Origin: Anaerolineae bacterium
GTDB taxonomy: Bacteria > Chloroflexota > Anaerolineae > Anaerolineales > UBA11858
DNA length: 35,618 bases
NCBI GenBank assembly: GCA_011176615.1
Contig: DUEG01000016.1
Location: forward strand, 1 to 35,618
Direction: 5' to 3'
This document shows positions 23,857 through 32,034 of this stretch, piece after piece. The first letter of the stretch is position 1; each line of letters begins with the position of its first letter. The translations under genes were made by a program, and so were the position numbers. The notes beneath the pieces were generated by a model. That model saw only the letters and a list, made by a program, of their open reading frames with translations, had not been told where the DNA came from and searched no databases.

Positions 23857-25500
23857 TCATGCGGTAGGAAGCGAAAAATAGCACTTTAATCCACCACTTG
23901 GGTTACTTTCTATGCCAATCTCCCCCCGATGAGATCGGATTATCTCCTTTGCTAAAACCAAGTCGATAAATAATTTATTCGGTTGATTATCTTTCAATTT
24001 AATTATCTGATAATAAGGATCAAACACATTTAATAGTTCTTCTTCTGCCATTCCCGCGCCAGAATCGATTACTGTCACATCCACTTTCCCTATACCGCTA
24101 ATAGTTATTCCAACATCAATCTCGCAACCTTCCGAACAATCTTCAATCGCTCTCATTAATAGCGTATCAAAAACTTGTCCAATTTTTACTGGATCAACTT
24201 CCACAAGGACGGGTAATGATGGGAAATTCCAATTTATATCTATATTCTTCATACCCAATTTTTCCATGTGCCTATTAATAGCATTTTTTGCAAGTGTTAG
24301 AAGATCGACTTTAACCATTTGCAACTTAGCGGTAGATTCCTGAAAGGCACTTACGGCACTTACAATATTAATCACGCCATTCAATCTTTTTCTAATTGAT
24401 GTTAATGCTTCATATTGGTCACTCCCAAGGTTTTCCACTCCATCTTGGAAGAGATTTGTAAATTCCTTTATCTCATTTAATTGGGATTTAACTTCTTGAT
24501 TCAAGTTATGCAAGATTTGTGCTTTCTCTCGTTTGTCCTTCTTTACATTATTTACCACCTCTTGTAGTTTTTTTGCTCTTCGTTCTAAAACATTAAATAA
24601 TTCAGCATTTACCATGGATATTGCTGCATAATCTGCAACCGCTTCAAGCATAGCCTGGTTACTTTGGCTGAAAGGTATCGCTTTATCGCGAGTAATTACA
24701 AGTATTCCTATCACTTCCTTTTGTGCTTTTAAGGGAACAACTAAGGCAGATGAACCCAATTGCCCAATTTTGAATTTTTTAAGGGGATTCCCATGAATTC
24801 TCATGGATACACCAGATAAGGCGACAATTGGGCTTAACCCATCATCCCAAGGTTTATTTATATTGTCTTCCAATTCTTTTGGAAGTCCGCGGAAAGCCTT
24901 GAGATAAAATGTTTTTGGTTCACCTTTACGGATTAATATCCACCCACGATCCGCTTCAGTAATATACAATGCCCCCTCAATAATCTTGTCAAACAAAATT
25001 CGTTGATCCGTGATTGACGTGACTGCCTTACCGAGAGCATAAATCGTTGTTAATTCACGTACTCTCTGTTGCAATTCCTTATTTAATTTTTCTAATTTCT
25101 TCCCCAATCGTTCTTTCTCCCTTTTTACCTGCACTTGTTTCATAACGCGTTCTACGGCGGAAACAATTTCGGTTTCTCGGATTGGGGATAACAAATAATC
25201 AGATGCACCCAAGCGAAACGCTTGGATAATATCTTCTTCTTGTCCACTTTCAGCAATAATAATTAATGGGACATCGATCCCTTGAGACGAAAAGGCGACG
25301 AGTAAATCCTTTCCGCTTAATCCAGACATATTTAAATCCATAATGATCATGTCCGGCATCACATGTATTGTTTTCTGAATCGCGGTTGAAGAATCCCCCG
25401 CTATTTCAACCTGATAGCCAAGAGGCTGTAAGGTTTGCCGGGCAATTAGATCACTGATTTCTGGGTTGCTTTCTATAAGTAGTATACGCACCAGATCCAT
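23857..25500 (-). CDS. Receiver-GAF protein with degenerate histidine-kinase module (pseudokinase)
   Basis: A 547-residue protein. The receiver (1-122) keeps Asp55 (MIIMDLNMSG) but has Ser for the conserved lysine (YLLSPI) and Ala for the switch Thr. A coiled coil spans 122-150, GAF about 150-300, and a second coiled coil about 300-330. The segment ILHNLNQEVKSQLNEIKEF aligns with the H box but has Gln335 for histidine. The ATPase domain has Arg450 in place of the N-box Asn (LLMRAIED) and a G2 region without glycines (NKLFIDLVLAKEI), while G1 (DSGAG, 479-483) remains. Autophosphorylation is therefore unlikely; a regulatory or scaffold role is inferred. The ATG lies very close to a candidate promoter, with no ribosome site. 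Confidence 0.88.
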   Translation of the reverse strand: MDLVRILLIESNPEISDLIARQTLQPLGYQVEIAGDSSTAIQKTIHVMPDMIIMDLNMSGLSGKDLLVAFSSQGIDVPLIIIAESGQEEDIIQAFRLGASDYLLSPIRETEIVSAVERVMKQVQVKREKERLGKKLEKLNKELQQRVRELTTIYALGKAVTSITDQRILFDKIIEGALYITEADRGWILIRKGEPKTFYLKAFRGLPKELEDNINKPWDDGLSPIVALSGVSMRIHGNPLKKFKIGQLGSSALVVPLKAQKEVIGILVITRDKAIPFSQSNQAMLEAVADYAAISMVNAELFNVLERRAKKLQEVVNNVKKDKREKAQILHNLNQEVKSQLNEIKEFTNLFQDGVENLGSDQYEALTSIRKRLNGVINIVSAVSAFQESTAKLQMVKVDLLTLAKNAINRHMEKLGMKNIDINWNFPSLPVLVEVDPVKIGQVFDTLLMRAIEDCSEGCEIDVGITISGIGKVDVTVIDSGAGMAEEELLNVFDPYYQIIKLKDNQPNKLFIDLVLAKEIIRSHRGEIGIESNPSGGLKCYFSLPTA

Positions 25501-25512
25501 CTCAATAACTTT

Positions 25513-25541
25513 ATAATAGCATGGATAACGTTTTTTGTCTT
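25513..25541 (-). promoter_or_regulatory. Candidate promoter of the pseudokinase-kinase operon
   Basis: Minus strand: AAGACA (25541-25536), a 17-base spacer, then TATTAT (25518-25513) preceded by TGC, an extended -10. The predicted start gives a leader of only about five bases before the ATG at 25500. Confidence 0.4.
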
Positions 25542-25586
25542 GCCAACTTGGTAATTAATTTAAAGAAATTTTTATTCTTCATCCAC

Positions 25587-25623
25587 AAATCTGCTAACAT
25601 CTATTTAACCGATATGCAGATTT
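25587..25623. repeat. Inverted repeat between divergent genes
   Basis: AAATCTGC (25587-25594) and GCAGATTT (25616-25623), perfect eight-base arms 21 bases apart, between the sensor-kinase operon and the protease gene. No T-run follows. It could be an operator for either side. The rest of this 282-base AT-rich gap holds the two candidate promoters and nothing else I can name. Confidence 0.35.
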
Positions 25624-25681
25624 CAGAAAAATTCTATACTATGTCAACAGGTTAATATTCTATAAGAAATCATGAAATTGC

Positions 25682-25709
25682 TTGACTTCTTAATACGATA
25701 CCATATAAA
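25682..25709 (+). promoter_or_regulatory. Candidate promoter of the HtrA-type protease gene
   Basis: TTGACT (25682-25687), a 16-base spacer and TATAAA (25704-25709). The leader would be about 65 bases and ends with an AAGGTAGGG ribosome site. Confidence 0.5.
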
Positions 25710-25782
25710 ATCAAAATAGAACAATTATGAAATGAATTATATCCTCAACATTATTTTACTTTTTTAAAGGTAGGGATAAACA

Positions 25783-26943
25783 ATGATTCGCAATAAATTA
25801 ATTGGTATTATAGGACTTATTTTCGTCCTCTTATTCATTTCATGTGTTTCCCTTTCGAGCATCGAATTCCCCTCGAAAACAACTCCAGCAACAAGCGCTC
25901 CTTTACAAACACAGAAAGTACCGGGTGAAATAGCAGTAATCGATCTATCAACTCAACAAAATATTTTTGCTGAACTATATGAAAAGGTTGATCCTGGAGT
26001 TGTGGCAATTCGTGTTCTGTCTAAAGAAGGACAAGGTTTAGGATCAGGCTTTGTTATTGATAAGGAAGGTCATATCATCACAAATTACCATGTTGTAAGG
26101 AGCGCAAAAGAATTGGAAATTGATTTTCCCTCTGGTTATAAAACGCGCGCAGAGATTCTCGGTACAGATTCGGATTCGGACATTGCTGTTCTAAAAGTGG
26201 AAGCCCCTTCTGATGAATTGTTCCCAATTCCCCTTGGTGATTCAGACTTAACAAGAGTAGGACAAATCGTCGTCGCTATCGGTAATCCGCGAGGGTTAGA
26301 TAGTACTATGACTACAGGAATCATATCTGCCAAAGGAAGAACGATGTCATCTTTACATGAAGCACCAGGTGGGGGCTCTTTCACCGCCGGCGGTATCATA
26401 CAAACTGATGCTGCCATTAATCCTGGAAACTCCGGGGGGCCTTTATTAAATCTTAACGGAGATGTCATCGGTGTTAATGTCGCTATTCAAACAACGAGTT
26501 TCGATATTACAGGTCAACCAATAAATTCAGGTATAGGTTTTGCAGTTCCCATAAATATTGTTAAACGCGTTGTTCCTGCTCTTATAAAAGAAGGAAAATA
26601 TGATTACCCTTATCTAGGTATTCGAACTCTCGATGAAATCACACTTATCCAGCAAGAAGCCTTGGGGTTGCCTCAAGCCAGTGGTGTATATGTAATTGAT
26701 GTAACTCCAGACAGCCCAGCGGATAGAGCCGGTTTACGCGGGGGAAAAACCAACACAAAGATAGCAAATCTACTTGGCGGTGGAGACCTGATTACGGCTA
26801 TTAATAATTTCCCTGTAAGAGATTTTAACGACCTAATTACTTATTTAATTCATAATAAGCAACCAGGGGATAATGTAACCCTAACTGTTTTACGAGATAA
26901 GGAACAAATTAACCTAAACCTAACCTTGGGAAAGAGACCTTAA
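25783..26943 (+). CDS. HtrA/DegP-type serine protease with one PDZ domain, membrane-anchored
   Basis: A 386-residue envelope protease. The N-terminus is a signal or anchor sequence ending FISCVSLSS; Cys21 could be lipidated, though Phe at -3 is unusual in a lipobox. A Pro/Thr-rich linker runs to about 48. The trypsin-like domain has the full triad: His103 (ITNYHVV), Asp133 (SDSDIAVLK) and Ser217 (NPGNSGGPL). A single PDZ domain follows from about 280 (YLGIRTLDE, then GVYVIDVTPDSPADRAGLRGG, GGDLITAINNFPVRDFNDL). It degrades or refolds damaged exported proteins. Adjacent envelope-stress regulators are not obvious, though the divergent sensor-kinase operon shares its upstream region. Confidence 0.93.
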   Translation: MIRNKLIGIIGLIFVLLFISCVSLSSIEFPSKTTPATSAPLQTQKVPGEIAVIDLSTQQNIFAELYEKVDPGVVAIRVLSKEGQGLGSGFVIDKEGHIITNYHVVRSAKELEIDFPSGYKTRAEILGTDSDSDIAVLKVEAPSDELFPIPLGDSDLTRVGQIVVAIGNPRGLDSTMTTGIISAKGRTMSSLHEAPGGGSFTAGGIIQTDAAINPGNSGGPLLNLNGDVIGVNVAIQTTSFDITGQPINSGIGFAVPINIVKRVVPALIKEGKYDYPYLGIRTLDEITLIQQEALGLPQASGVYVIDVTPDSPADRAGLRGGKTNTKIANLLGGGDLITAINNFPVRDFNDLITYLIHNKQPGDNVTLTVLRDKEQINLNLTLGKRP

Positions 26944-27059
26944 GTGCCTGTTTTATTTAATTTGCGATTATCTACTAACTTTAGTTAAGAACCATTTTTT
27001 AGATTGGTCATAAAGTAGGGAAACTAGATCTTTACCAACTAAACAGAGAGGAGTCTAGT

Positions 27060-28160
27060 ATGTTGACAAACCGCGATTTACAAGAATTGCTAAATTATCA
27101 ATCTCAACATCCAGTAGTCAGTGTATATTTAAACACCGATCCTTCTGAAGGTAATACGGAAGCCCATAGATTAAAATTGCGCTCATTACTGAAAGACATA
27201 CAGCAAAAAGATGATGCAGAAGCAATCGAACGCTATTTTGATCATGAATTTGATTGGTCCGGAAAAAGTGTAGTGGTTTTTTCCTGCATGCCAGATGATT
27301 TCTTTCGGGCTTATACCCTTGCTATTCCCATTTACAGCCGGATAAGGATAAGCAACAATCCTCATGTAAAACCTTTGGCTGACTTATTTGATTTGTACGG
27401 TGGTTATGGTATTGTCCTTATCGATCGCCAAAGTGCGCGTTATTTTGCTATTAACCTCGGTCAATTGGTCGATGAAAAAGAATTCAAGGGTAAAAGCGTT
27501 CGTAGGATAAAACATGGTGGCGGTTCTCAGTCTGCAGGTAGGAAAAGCGGAGAAGCCGGGCAAAATTATGCTGTCGAAGAAATTACAGATCGAAATATGA
27601 GAGAAGCGGGAGAATTCGCCTCGCACTTTTTCAAAACACATAAGATACGAAGGATTTTAATTGGTGGAACTGAAGATAACATCGCACTCTTTAAGCAACA
27701 TTTACCAAAAACATGGCAAAGTTTAATAATTGGTACTTGCTCTTTAAATATAAATGCAAACATCGACGAAGTTTTAGAAACCGCATTAGAAATCGGTCAT
27801 GCAGCAGAGCATAAAAAAGAAGCAAAATTAGTTGAATCAGTTATCACAAATGCTGCAAAAGGTCAGGATGGCGTATTAGGTCTTGATGAGACTCTTAGCG
27901 CAGTTCACGAAGGACGTGTTCAAATTCTCCTTTTTGACAGTCGTTTTCGCGCTTCCGGTTATCGTTGCACAGGATGCGGTTACATCACCACACAGCCAAT
28001 CGATATTTGTCCATTCTGCGGAAATGAATTTGAAAAGATTCAAGATGCAGTTGAACTAGCAGTTAGGAAAGTGCTTCAATCCGGTGGTGATGTTGAAGTA
28101 CTTCAAGGAGATATCTCACTCAAAGATCACGGGCATATTGGCGCTTTACTGCGTTATTGA
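27060..28160 (+). CDS. Bacterial eRF1/Pelota-like protein with GSQ loop and zinc ribbon
   Basis: A 366-residue protein with the three-part layout of the aRF1/eRF1 superfamily. An N-terminal region (SVYLNTDPSEGNTEAHRLKLRSLLKDI) is typical of bacterial eRF1-like (baeRF) proteins and lacks the stop-codon NIKS motif. In the middle domain KHGGGSQSAGRKSG (151-164) stands where eRF1 has HGRGGQS; Gln157 is in a G-S-Q setting as in Vms1/ANKZF1 peptidyl-tRNA hydrolases. RILIGGTEDNIALFKQHLP and IDEVLETALE continue as in eRF1 domain 2. The C-terminal part has ILLFDSRFRASGYRCTGCGY and CPFCG, a zinc ribbon (Cys303, 306, 317, 320) as in archaeal aRF1. A role in ribosome rescue is inferred. Strong ribosome site (GAGAGGAG). 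Confidence 0.8.
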   Translation: MLTNRDLQELLNYQSQHPVVSVYLNTDPSEGNTEAHRLKLRSLLKDIQQKDDAEAIERYFDHEFDWSGKSVVVFSCMPDDFFRAYTLAIPIYSRIRISNNPHVKPLADLFDLYGGYGIVLIDRQSARYFAINLGQLVDEKEFKGKSVRRIKHGGGSQSAGRKSGEAGQNYAVEEITDRNMREAGEFASHFFKTHKIRRILIGGTEDNIALFKQHLPKTWQSLIIGTCSLNINANIDEVLETALEIGHAAEHKKEAKLVESVITNAAKGQDGVLGLDETLSAVHEGRVQILLFDSRFRASGYRCTGCGYITTQPIDICPFCGNEFEKIQDAVELAVRKVLQSGGDVEVLQGDISLKDHGHIGALLRY

Positions 28161-28182
28161 CATCAAAAATATAAACGGTTCA

Positions 28183-28213
28183 GGGTTACCTTCATTGTAA
28201 GGTAACCCCTTTT
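28183..28213 (+). terminator. Intrinsic terminator after the eRF1-like gene
   Basis: GGGTTACCTT (28183-28192) and AAGGTAACCC (28199-28208), a perfect ten-base stem with a six-base loop, then CTTTT. A second AT-rich hairpin (GGATAGAA, TTCTATCC, 28219-28242) follows without a T-run. The remainder of the gap to 28397 shows nothing I can name. Confidence 0.85.
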
Positions 28214-28397
28214 GCTTAGGATAGAAATTCTATTTTCTATCCAAATACTTATTGTTATAAGAATTTAATTGCCATTCAATACAGGAAATTATTAGGACAG
28301 CAATTCCCACATTCCGACTTAGATAACCCAAATAACGTGGCTTAAGATGCTCCTAATACTGAGCCTAGAGATTCTTAATTAGACAGTGCCCTATTTG

Positions 28398-30830
28398 TTA
28401 TGGCGTTCTCTCATATAACCTGCGATAAATGTTGAATACTTCGTAAATCCCGCGTATATAGCGGCGGGTTTCATCAAAGCGAATTATTTCGACAAATAGA
28501 TCTGGATCTTCTAATGAAAGTGATTCCCAAACAGCAGCATTCCCCGGACCCCCATTATATGCAGCGAGGGCTACAAAAAGATCCCCATTAAAGTAATCTC
28601 GTTGGCTGTCTAAATAATCCGCTCCAAGGGTAATATTAACTTTTGGTCTATACAAATCCTCATCGGAGTAATCGGGGGGCCAGTCTGCTTGTAAAGCAAC
28701 TGTTGCTCCTGTGCTAGGTACAATTTGCATCAATCCTCTTGCTCCAGCCGAGGAGTGCACAAAGCCTTCAAAAAGACTCTCTTGCCGAATAACGGAAAAG
28801 AGAAATAGTGGATGAAAATCATAGGCTTGGGCAACAGGTATAATGATGTTTTTATAATAAGTTCCGAATCTAACATGATTAAAATAAATTGGAGCATTCA
28901 TCGTTTCCGCATCATTCATACCAGCCAAATTCAGCACTTGCCTAGCAGCGAATATCGCTGAACGGTACAAACCTAATTCCAGTAAATAATTCGCTAAGCG
29001 ATAACTATTGACAGGGTCGTTTTTTACCTCATCCCGCAAGTCCTCAAATTCAAGCCGTGCAAGTTCATATTCGCCCAATTTCCATAACGCTGTACCACGA
29101 ATTAACCTTTGATCCTTTAAAAGAACATTGGGGGAGTGAAGATCAATGTCTGATGAAAGTCCGAACTTCTCGCGCATCCATGCCTCTGCTTCTTTTTGTT
29201 CAGAAACATTATCTACCCCAAGATCGTATATAAGTGGCGGTTCAAAAGGTTGCCTATCAAGCAAAATATCCCTTGCTCGTTCGCTATAATAACCAGTTGG
29301 ATCAAGATTCGCCGTTATCTCAAACGTTGTTTGAGCACTTGATATATTCCCAAGCAACTGATATGATTTCGCAATCCAAAAATTCCCACGAGCCCGTTCT
29401 TCTAATTCAGAGACGTTTCCCGCGTAACTTTTGAACGTTGCTAATGCCTGTTCGTAGTTCGCACTTCGATAAAACGACAACCCTGCTTGAAACATCGCGG
29501 GATTAGCATATTCGCTCGTTGGATATTCAGGTGCAACTCTTCCCCAAATCTCAGCAGCCCTATCTAGCCTACCTCCCCTTTCTTGGATTCTCGCAGCCAT
29601 ATATAAAAATTCTGGAGCCCGCTGATGCCAGGGATTAGATTCTACGAAATCAAGAAGAATTTGTGAAGCGTTATCATAATCATCAAAATACGCCCAAAGC
29701 ACATATACTTTCTCCTCAATTACTTTATCAATAATATCTGACTCTGGATTTAATTCGAGAAGTTCATTCCAAACATCAATTGCGCTTTGTGGATCTCCGA
29801 GGGAAAGAAAGGCGAGACCTTTATAATAGATAGCAATATCTGCCTTCTCGGTATTATTGGTTAAGTAACGATCAAATGCAGCAATTGAAAGGCTATATTG
29901 ATTTGCAAAATAGTCAACCAAACCGCGATCAAACTCACTAACAGGATAACCTGCCTCTACTAAATTAATCAGTGAAATATACGAGTCATAGGCTAAAGGG
30001 TAATTTTCAACAGCATTCAGATAATGCTCATAAGCGGACTGCGTTTGCCCAAGAGGGATGTAGGCTTGCCCTAAAAGATAATCCGTCTGGGCTTTAATAT
30101 AATCATTTGTCGTCCTTGAAAACACATCAGTATAAGCCACTATCGCAGTTGTGTAATCACCAAGCGCAGCATATGCCTTACCTATCTTAACCTGTATTGA
30201 AAGAGATTCACCTACTCTTGGAGCAGCAATTGCTTTCTGATAATCCGAGATTGCTGATGAATAATTGCAATCTGCCATTAAAGAATCGGCTTTCCATTCA
30301 TAAATATAAGAATCTATCACACCAGGGTTTAAAGAAAGGTAAGAAGCATAAGCATCGGCTGCTTCTTGATAGCGGTTTAAAGCAGAATATGTTTGTGCCA
30401 TTTCAAAGTAAGCATCAGCAAGAACCATTGTATTTGGGTATTCTTCAACCACAGGTCTCAATGCATTCAAAACGCCAATATAATCGCCCATTTTGTAACG
30501 CGTCCGTCCAAGACCAAGCAACGCGGCACTTTTAACTTCAGGTTCAGAACTGTTCTCAAGTGCAAATGTATAGGCTTGCAACGCTTGCTCCCAATCCCCC
30601 TCCCAAAAGGCTTGATCCCCAGCAACAATGGAAGGAGTAGGGTTAGGAACTAGACTGACTGAGACCTGCGATGTAGGTAAGGGTGTTTCGATTTGAACCT
30701 GATTTGTTTCTATGCGAGTTGAACTAGGTTCAGTAATACCGATCCCTGGGGTGTTTTGTGCAGGAATAGTACAAGCGAATCCAAGGGAACCCATTAAAAC
30801 CAACAACAAATAAAGGTAGACCTTCTTCAT
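28398..30830 (-). CDS. Lytic murein transglycosylase lipoprotein with TPR array (Slt-like)
   Basis: An 810-residue exported protein. The signal peptide ends GFACTIPAQ; Cys20 is the likely lipid attachment site, although Gly-Phe before Ala-Cys is not a perfect lipobox. A Ser/Thr/Pro linker leads to many tetratricopeptide-type helical repeats (about 70-600: LLGLGRTRYKMGDY, AYFEMAQTYSALNRY and so on), echoing the helical ring of Slt70. The C-terminal catalytic domain has the GH23 set: Glu684 in VIRQESLFEG, GLMQIVPSTG, and AAYNGGPGNA. It cleaves peptidoglycan glycan strands to 1,6-anhydro products in the envelope. The gene has a near-consensus promoter that predicts a leaderless message. Confidence 0.93.
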   Translation of the reverse strand: MKKVYLYLLLVLMGSLGFACTIPAQNTPGIGITEPSSTRIETNQVQIETPLPTSQVSVSLVPNPTPSIVAGDQAFWEGDWEQALQAYTFALENSSEPEVKSAALLGLGRTRYKMGDYIGVLNALRPVVEEYPNTMVLADAYFEMAQTYSALNRYQEAADAYASYLSLNPGVIDSYIYEWKADSLMADCNYSSAISDYQKAIAAPRVGESLSIQVKIGKAYAALGDYTTAIVAYTDVFSRTTNDYIKAQTDYLLGQAYIPLGQTQSAYEHYLNAVENYPLAYDSYISLINLVEAGYPVSEFDRGLVDYFANQYSLSIAAFDRYLTNNTEKADIAIYYKGLAFLSLGDPQSAIDVWNELLELNPESDIIDKVIEEKVYVLWAYFDDYDNASQILLDFVESNPWHQRAPEFLYMAARIQERGGRLDRAAEIWGRVAPEYPTSEYANPAMFQAGLSFYRSANYEQALATFKSYAGNVSELEERARGNFWIAKSYQLLGNISSAQTTFEITANLDPTGYYSERARDILLDRQPFEPPLIYDLGVDNVSEQKEAEAWMREKFGLSSDIDLHSPNVLLKDQRLIRGTALWKLGEYELARLEFEDLRDEVKNDPVNSYRLANYLLELGLYRSAIFAARQVLNLAGMNDAETMNAPIYFNHVRFGTYYKNIIIPVAQAYDFHPLFLFSVIRQESLFEGFVHSSAGARGLMQIVPSTGATVALQADWPPDYSDEDLYRPKVNITLGADYLDSQRDYFNGDLFVALAAYNGGPGNAAVWESLSLEDPDLFVEIIRFDETRRYIRGIYEVFNIYRRLYERTP

Positions 30831-30866
30831 AAAAGAGACTATAATCTAACCTCTTTTAAACGTCAA
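30831..30866 (-). promoter_or_regulatory. Leaderless promoter of the lytic transglycosylase gene
   Basis: Minus strand: TTGACG (30866-30861), a 17-base spacer, TATAGT (30843-30838), then seven bases (CTCTTTT) to the ATG at 30830. No ribosome site; predicted transcription starts at or beside the ATG. Confidence 0.7.
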
Positions 30867-30870
30867 CCTT

Positions 30871-30898
30871 TTGACAAAGATAGTGAATATGTTAAATA
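30871..30898 (+). promoter_or_regulatory. Promoter of the mtnA-pfkB-ahcY operon
   Basis: TTGACA (30871-30876), a 16-base spacer and TAAATA (30893-30898). The -35 lies four bases from the -35 of the divergent transglycosylase promoter. A GGAGG ribosome site precedes the mtnA ATG, so this message has a leader of about 25 bases. Confidence 0.6.
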
Positions 30899-30930
30899 CA
30901 GATCGCTATTTGTAATATGGAGGCTAACTC

Positions 30931-31986
30931 ATGCGAACGGTTTTTTGGGATTACAACTCAAACCAATTAAACATGATTGACCAACGGCTACTCCCGAGTA
31001 CTTTTGAGATAGCCGTTTTTGATGATTATCACAATGTTGCGAAAGCCATCACAGACATGGTGGTTCGAGGTGCACCAGCAATCGGCGCTGCAGCAGCCTT
31101 CGGGTTGGCTCTGGCTGCAATTAAATCTAAAGCAACCTCCTTTGAGGAATTGCGACGGGAATTGAACACCGCTGCTGATCTGCTTCTACAATCAAGACCG
31201 ACAGCAATAAATCTCCATTGGGCAATCCACCGTGTTTTAAGCCATATACCAGGGTCATGCAATGATGTTGACGAACTACGTCAGTTTATCTTGAATGAAG
31301 CACAAGCGATAGCAGATGAAGATATCGAGATTAACAAAAGAATGGCTAAAAACGGCGCACAATTAATTCAGGATGGCGATACCATTATTCATCACTGCAA
31401 TACTGGGGCTCTAGCCACTGTTGATTGGGGAACTGCGCTCGGTGTGATTCGCATGGCACATGACCAAGGAAAACATATCCATGTGCTTGTTGATGAAACA
31501 AGGCCTCGCTTACAGGGTGCTCGTCTGACAGCGTGGGAATTATCTCAATATAAAATACCTTATGACATCATCACGGACAATGCTGCAGGATATTTCTTAC
31601 ATAGTGGTCAAGTTCAAAAAGTGCTATTTGGAGCTGACAGGGTCGCTTCCAATGGAGATGTAGCCAACAAAATCGGCACTTATATGCTGGCTTTGGCTGC
31701 TTTTGACAATAATGTACCCGCTTTTTCTGTCGTTCCCACTTCTACGATAGATTTATCTCTTAATACTGGAAATCTAATTCCAATTGAAGAGAGACCACAA
31801 GCAGAAGTTTTAGACATTACCATTGCAGAGCGCAAAGTATCCCCTGAAGGAGCAACCGCAAAGAATCCGGCATTTGACATCACGCCAAACAGGCTGATTA
31901 CCGGTATCATTACCGAGAACGGTATTGTTTATCCCCCATATGATGAAAACCTACAAAAAGTGGTAATTACCACAACGAAACCCTAA
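30931..31986 (+). CDS. mtnA: S-methyl-5-thioribose-1-phosphate isomerase
   Basis: A 351-residue aldose-ketose isomerase of the eIF2B-alpha-like family, converting methylthioribose-1-phosphate to the ribulose form in methionine salvage. Signatures are DMVVRGAPAIGAAAAFGLALA (42-62), the catalytic cysteine Cys156 in IHHCNTGALATVDWGTALGVI, DETRPRLQGARLTAWEL (188-204), and the catalytic Asp236 in FGADRVASNGDVANKIGTY. Length is normal. Other salvage genes (MTA phosphorylase, mtnB and so on) are not in this window; such partial sets may serve 5-deoxyribose disposal or an alternative salvage route. Confidence 0.95.
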   Translation: MRTVFWDYNSNQLNMIDQRLLPSTFEIAVFDDYHNVAKAITDMVVRGAPAIGAAAAFGLALAAIKSKATSFEELRRELNTAADLLLQSRPTAINLHWAIHRVLSHIPGSCNDVDELRQFILNEAQAIADEDIEINKRMAKNGAQLIQDGDTIIHHCNTGALATVDWGTALGVIRMAHDQGKHIHVLVDETRPRLQGARLTAWELSQYKIPYDIITDNAAGYFLHSGQVQKVLFGADRVASNGDVANKIGTYMLALAAFDNNVPAFSVVPTSTIDLSLNTGNLIPIEERPQAEVLDITIAERKVSPEGATAKNPAFDITPNRLITGIITENGIVYPPYDENLQKVVITTTKP

Positions 31987-32034
31987 CGCTAAAAAATATT
32001 TTCGTATTTAAAATCGCTTCGGAATTAATTAATT

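Noticed and set aside
30867-30930. SAM or SAH riboswitch ahead of the salvage operon
   Set aside because: The leader after the promoter is only about 25 bases, too short for any known SAM/SAH aptamer.
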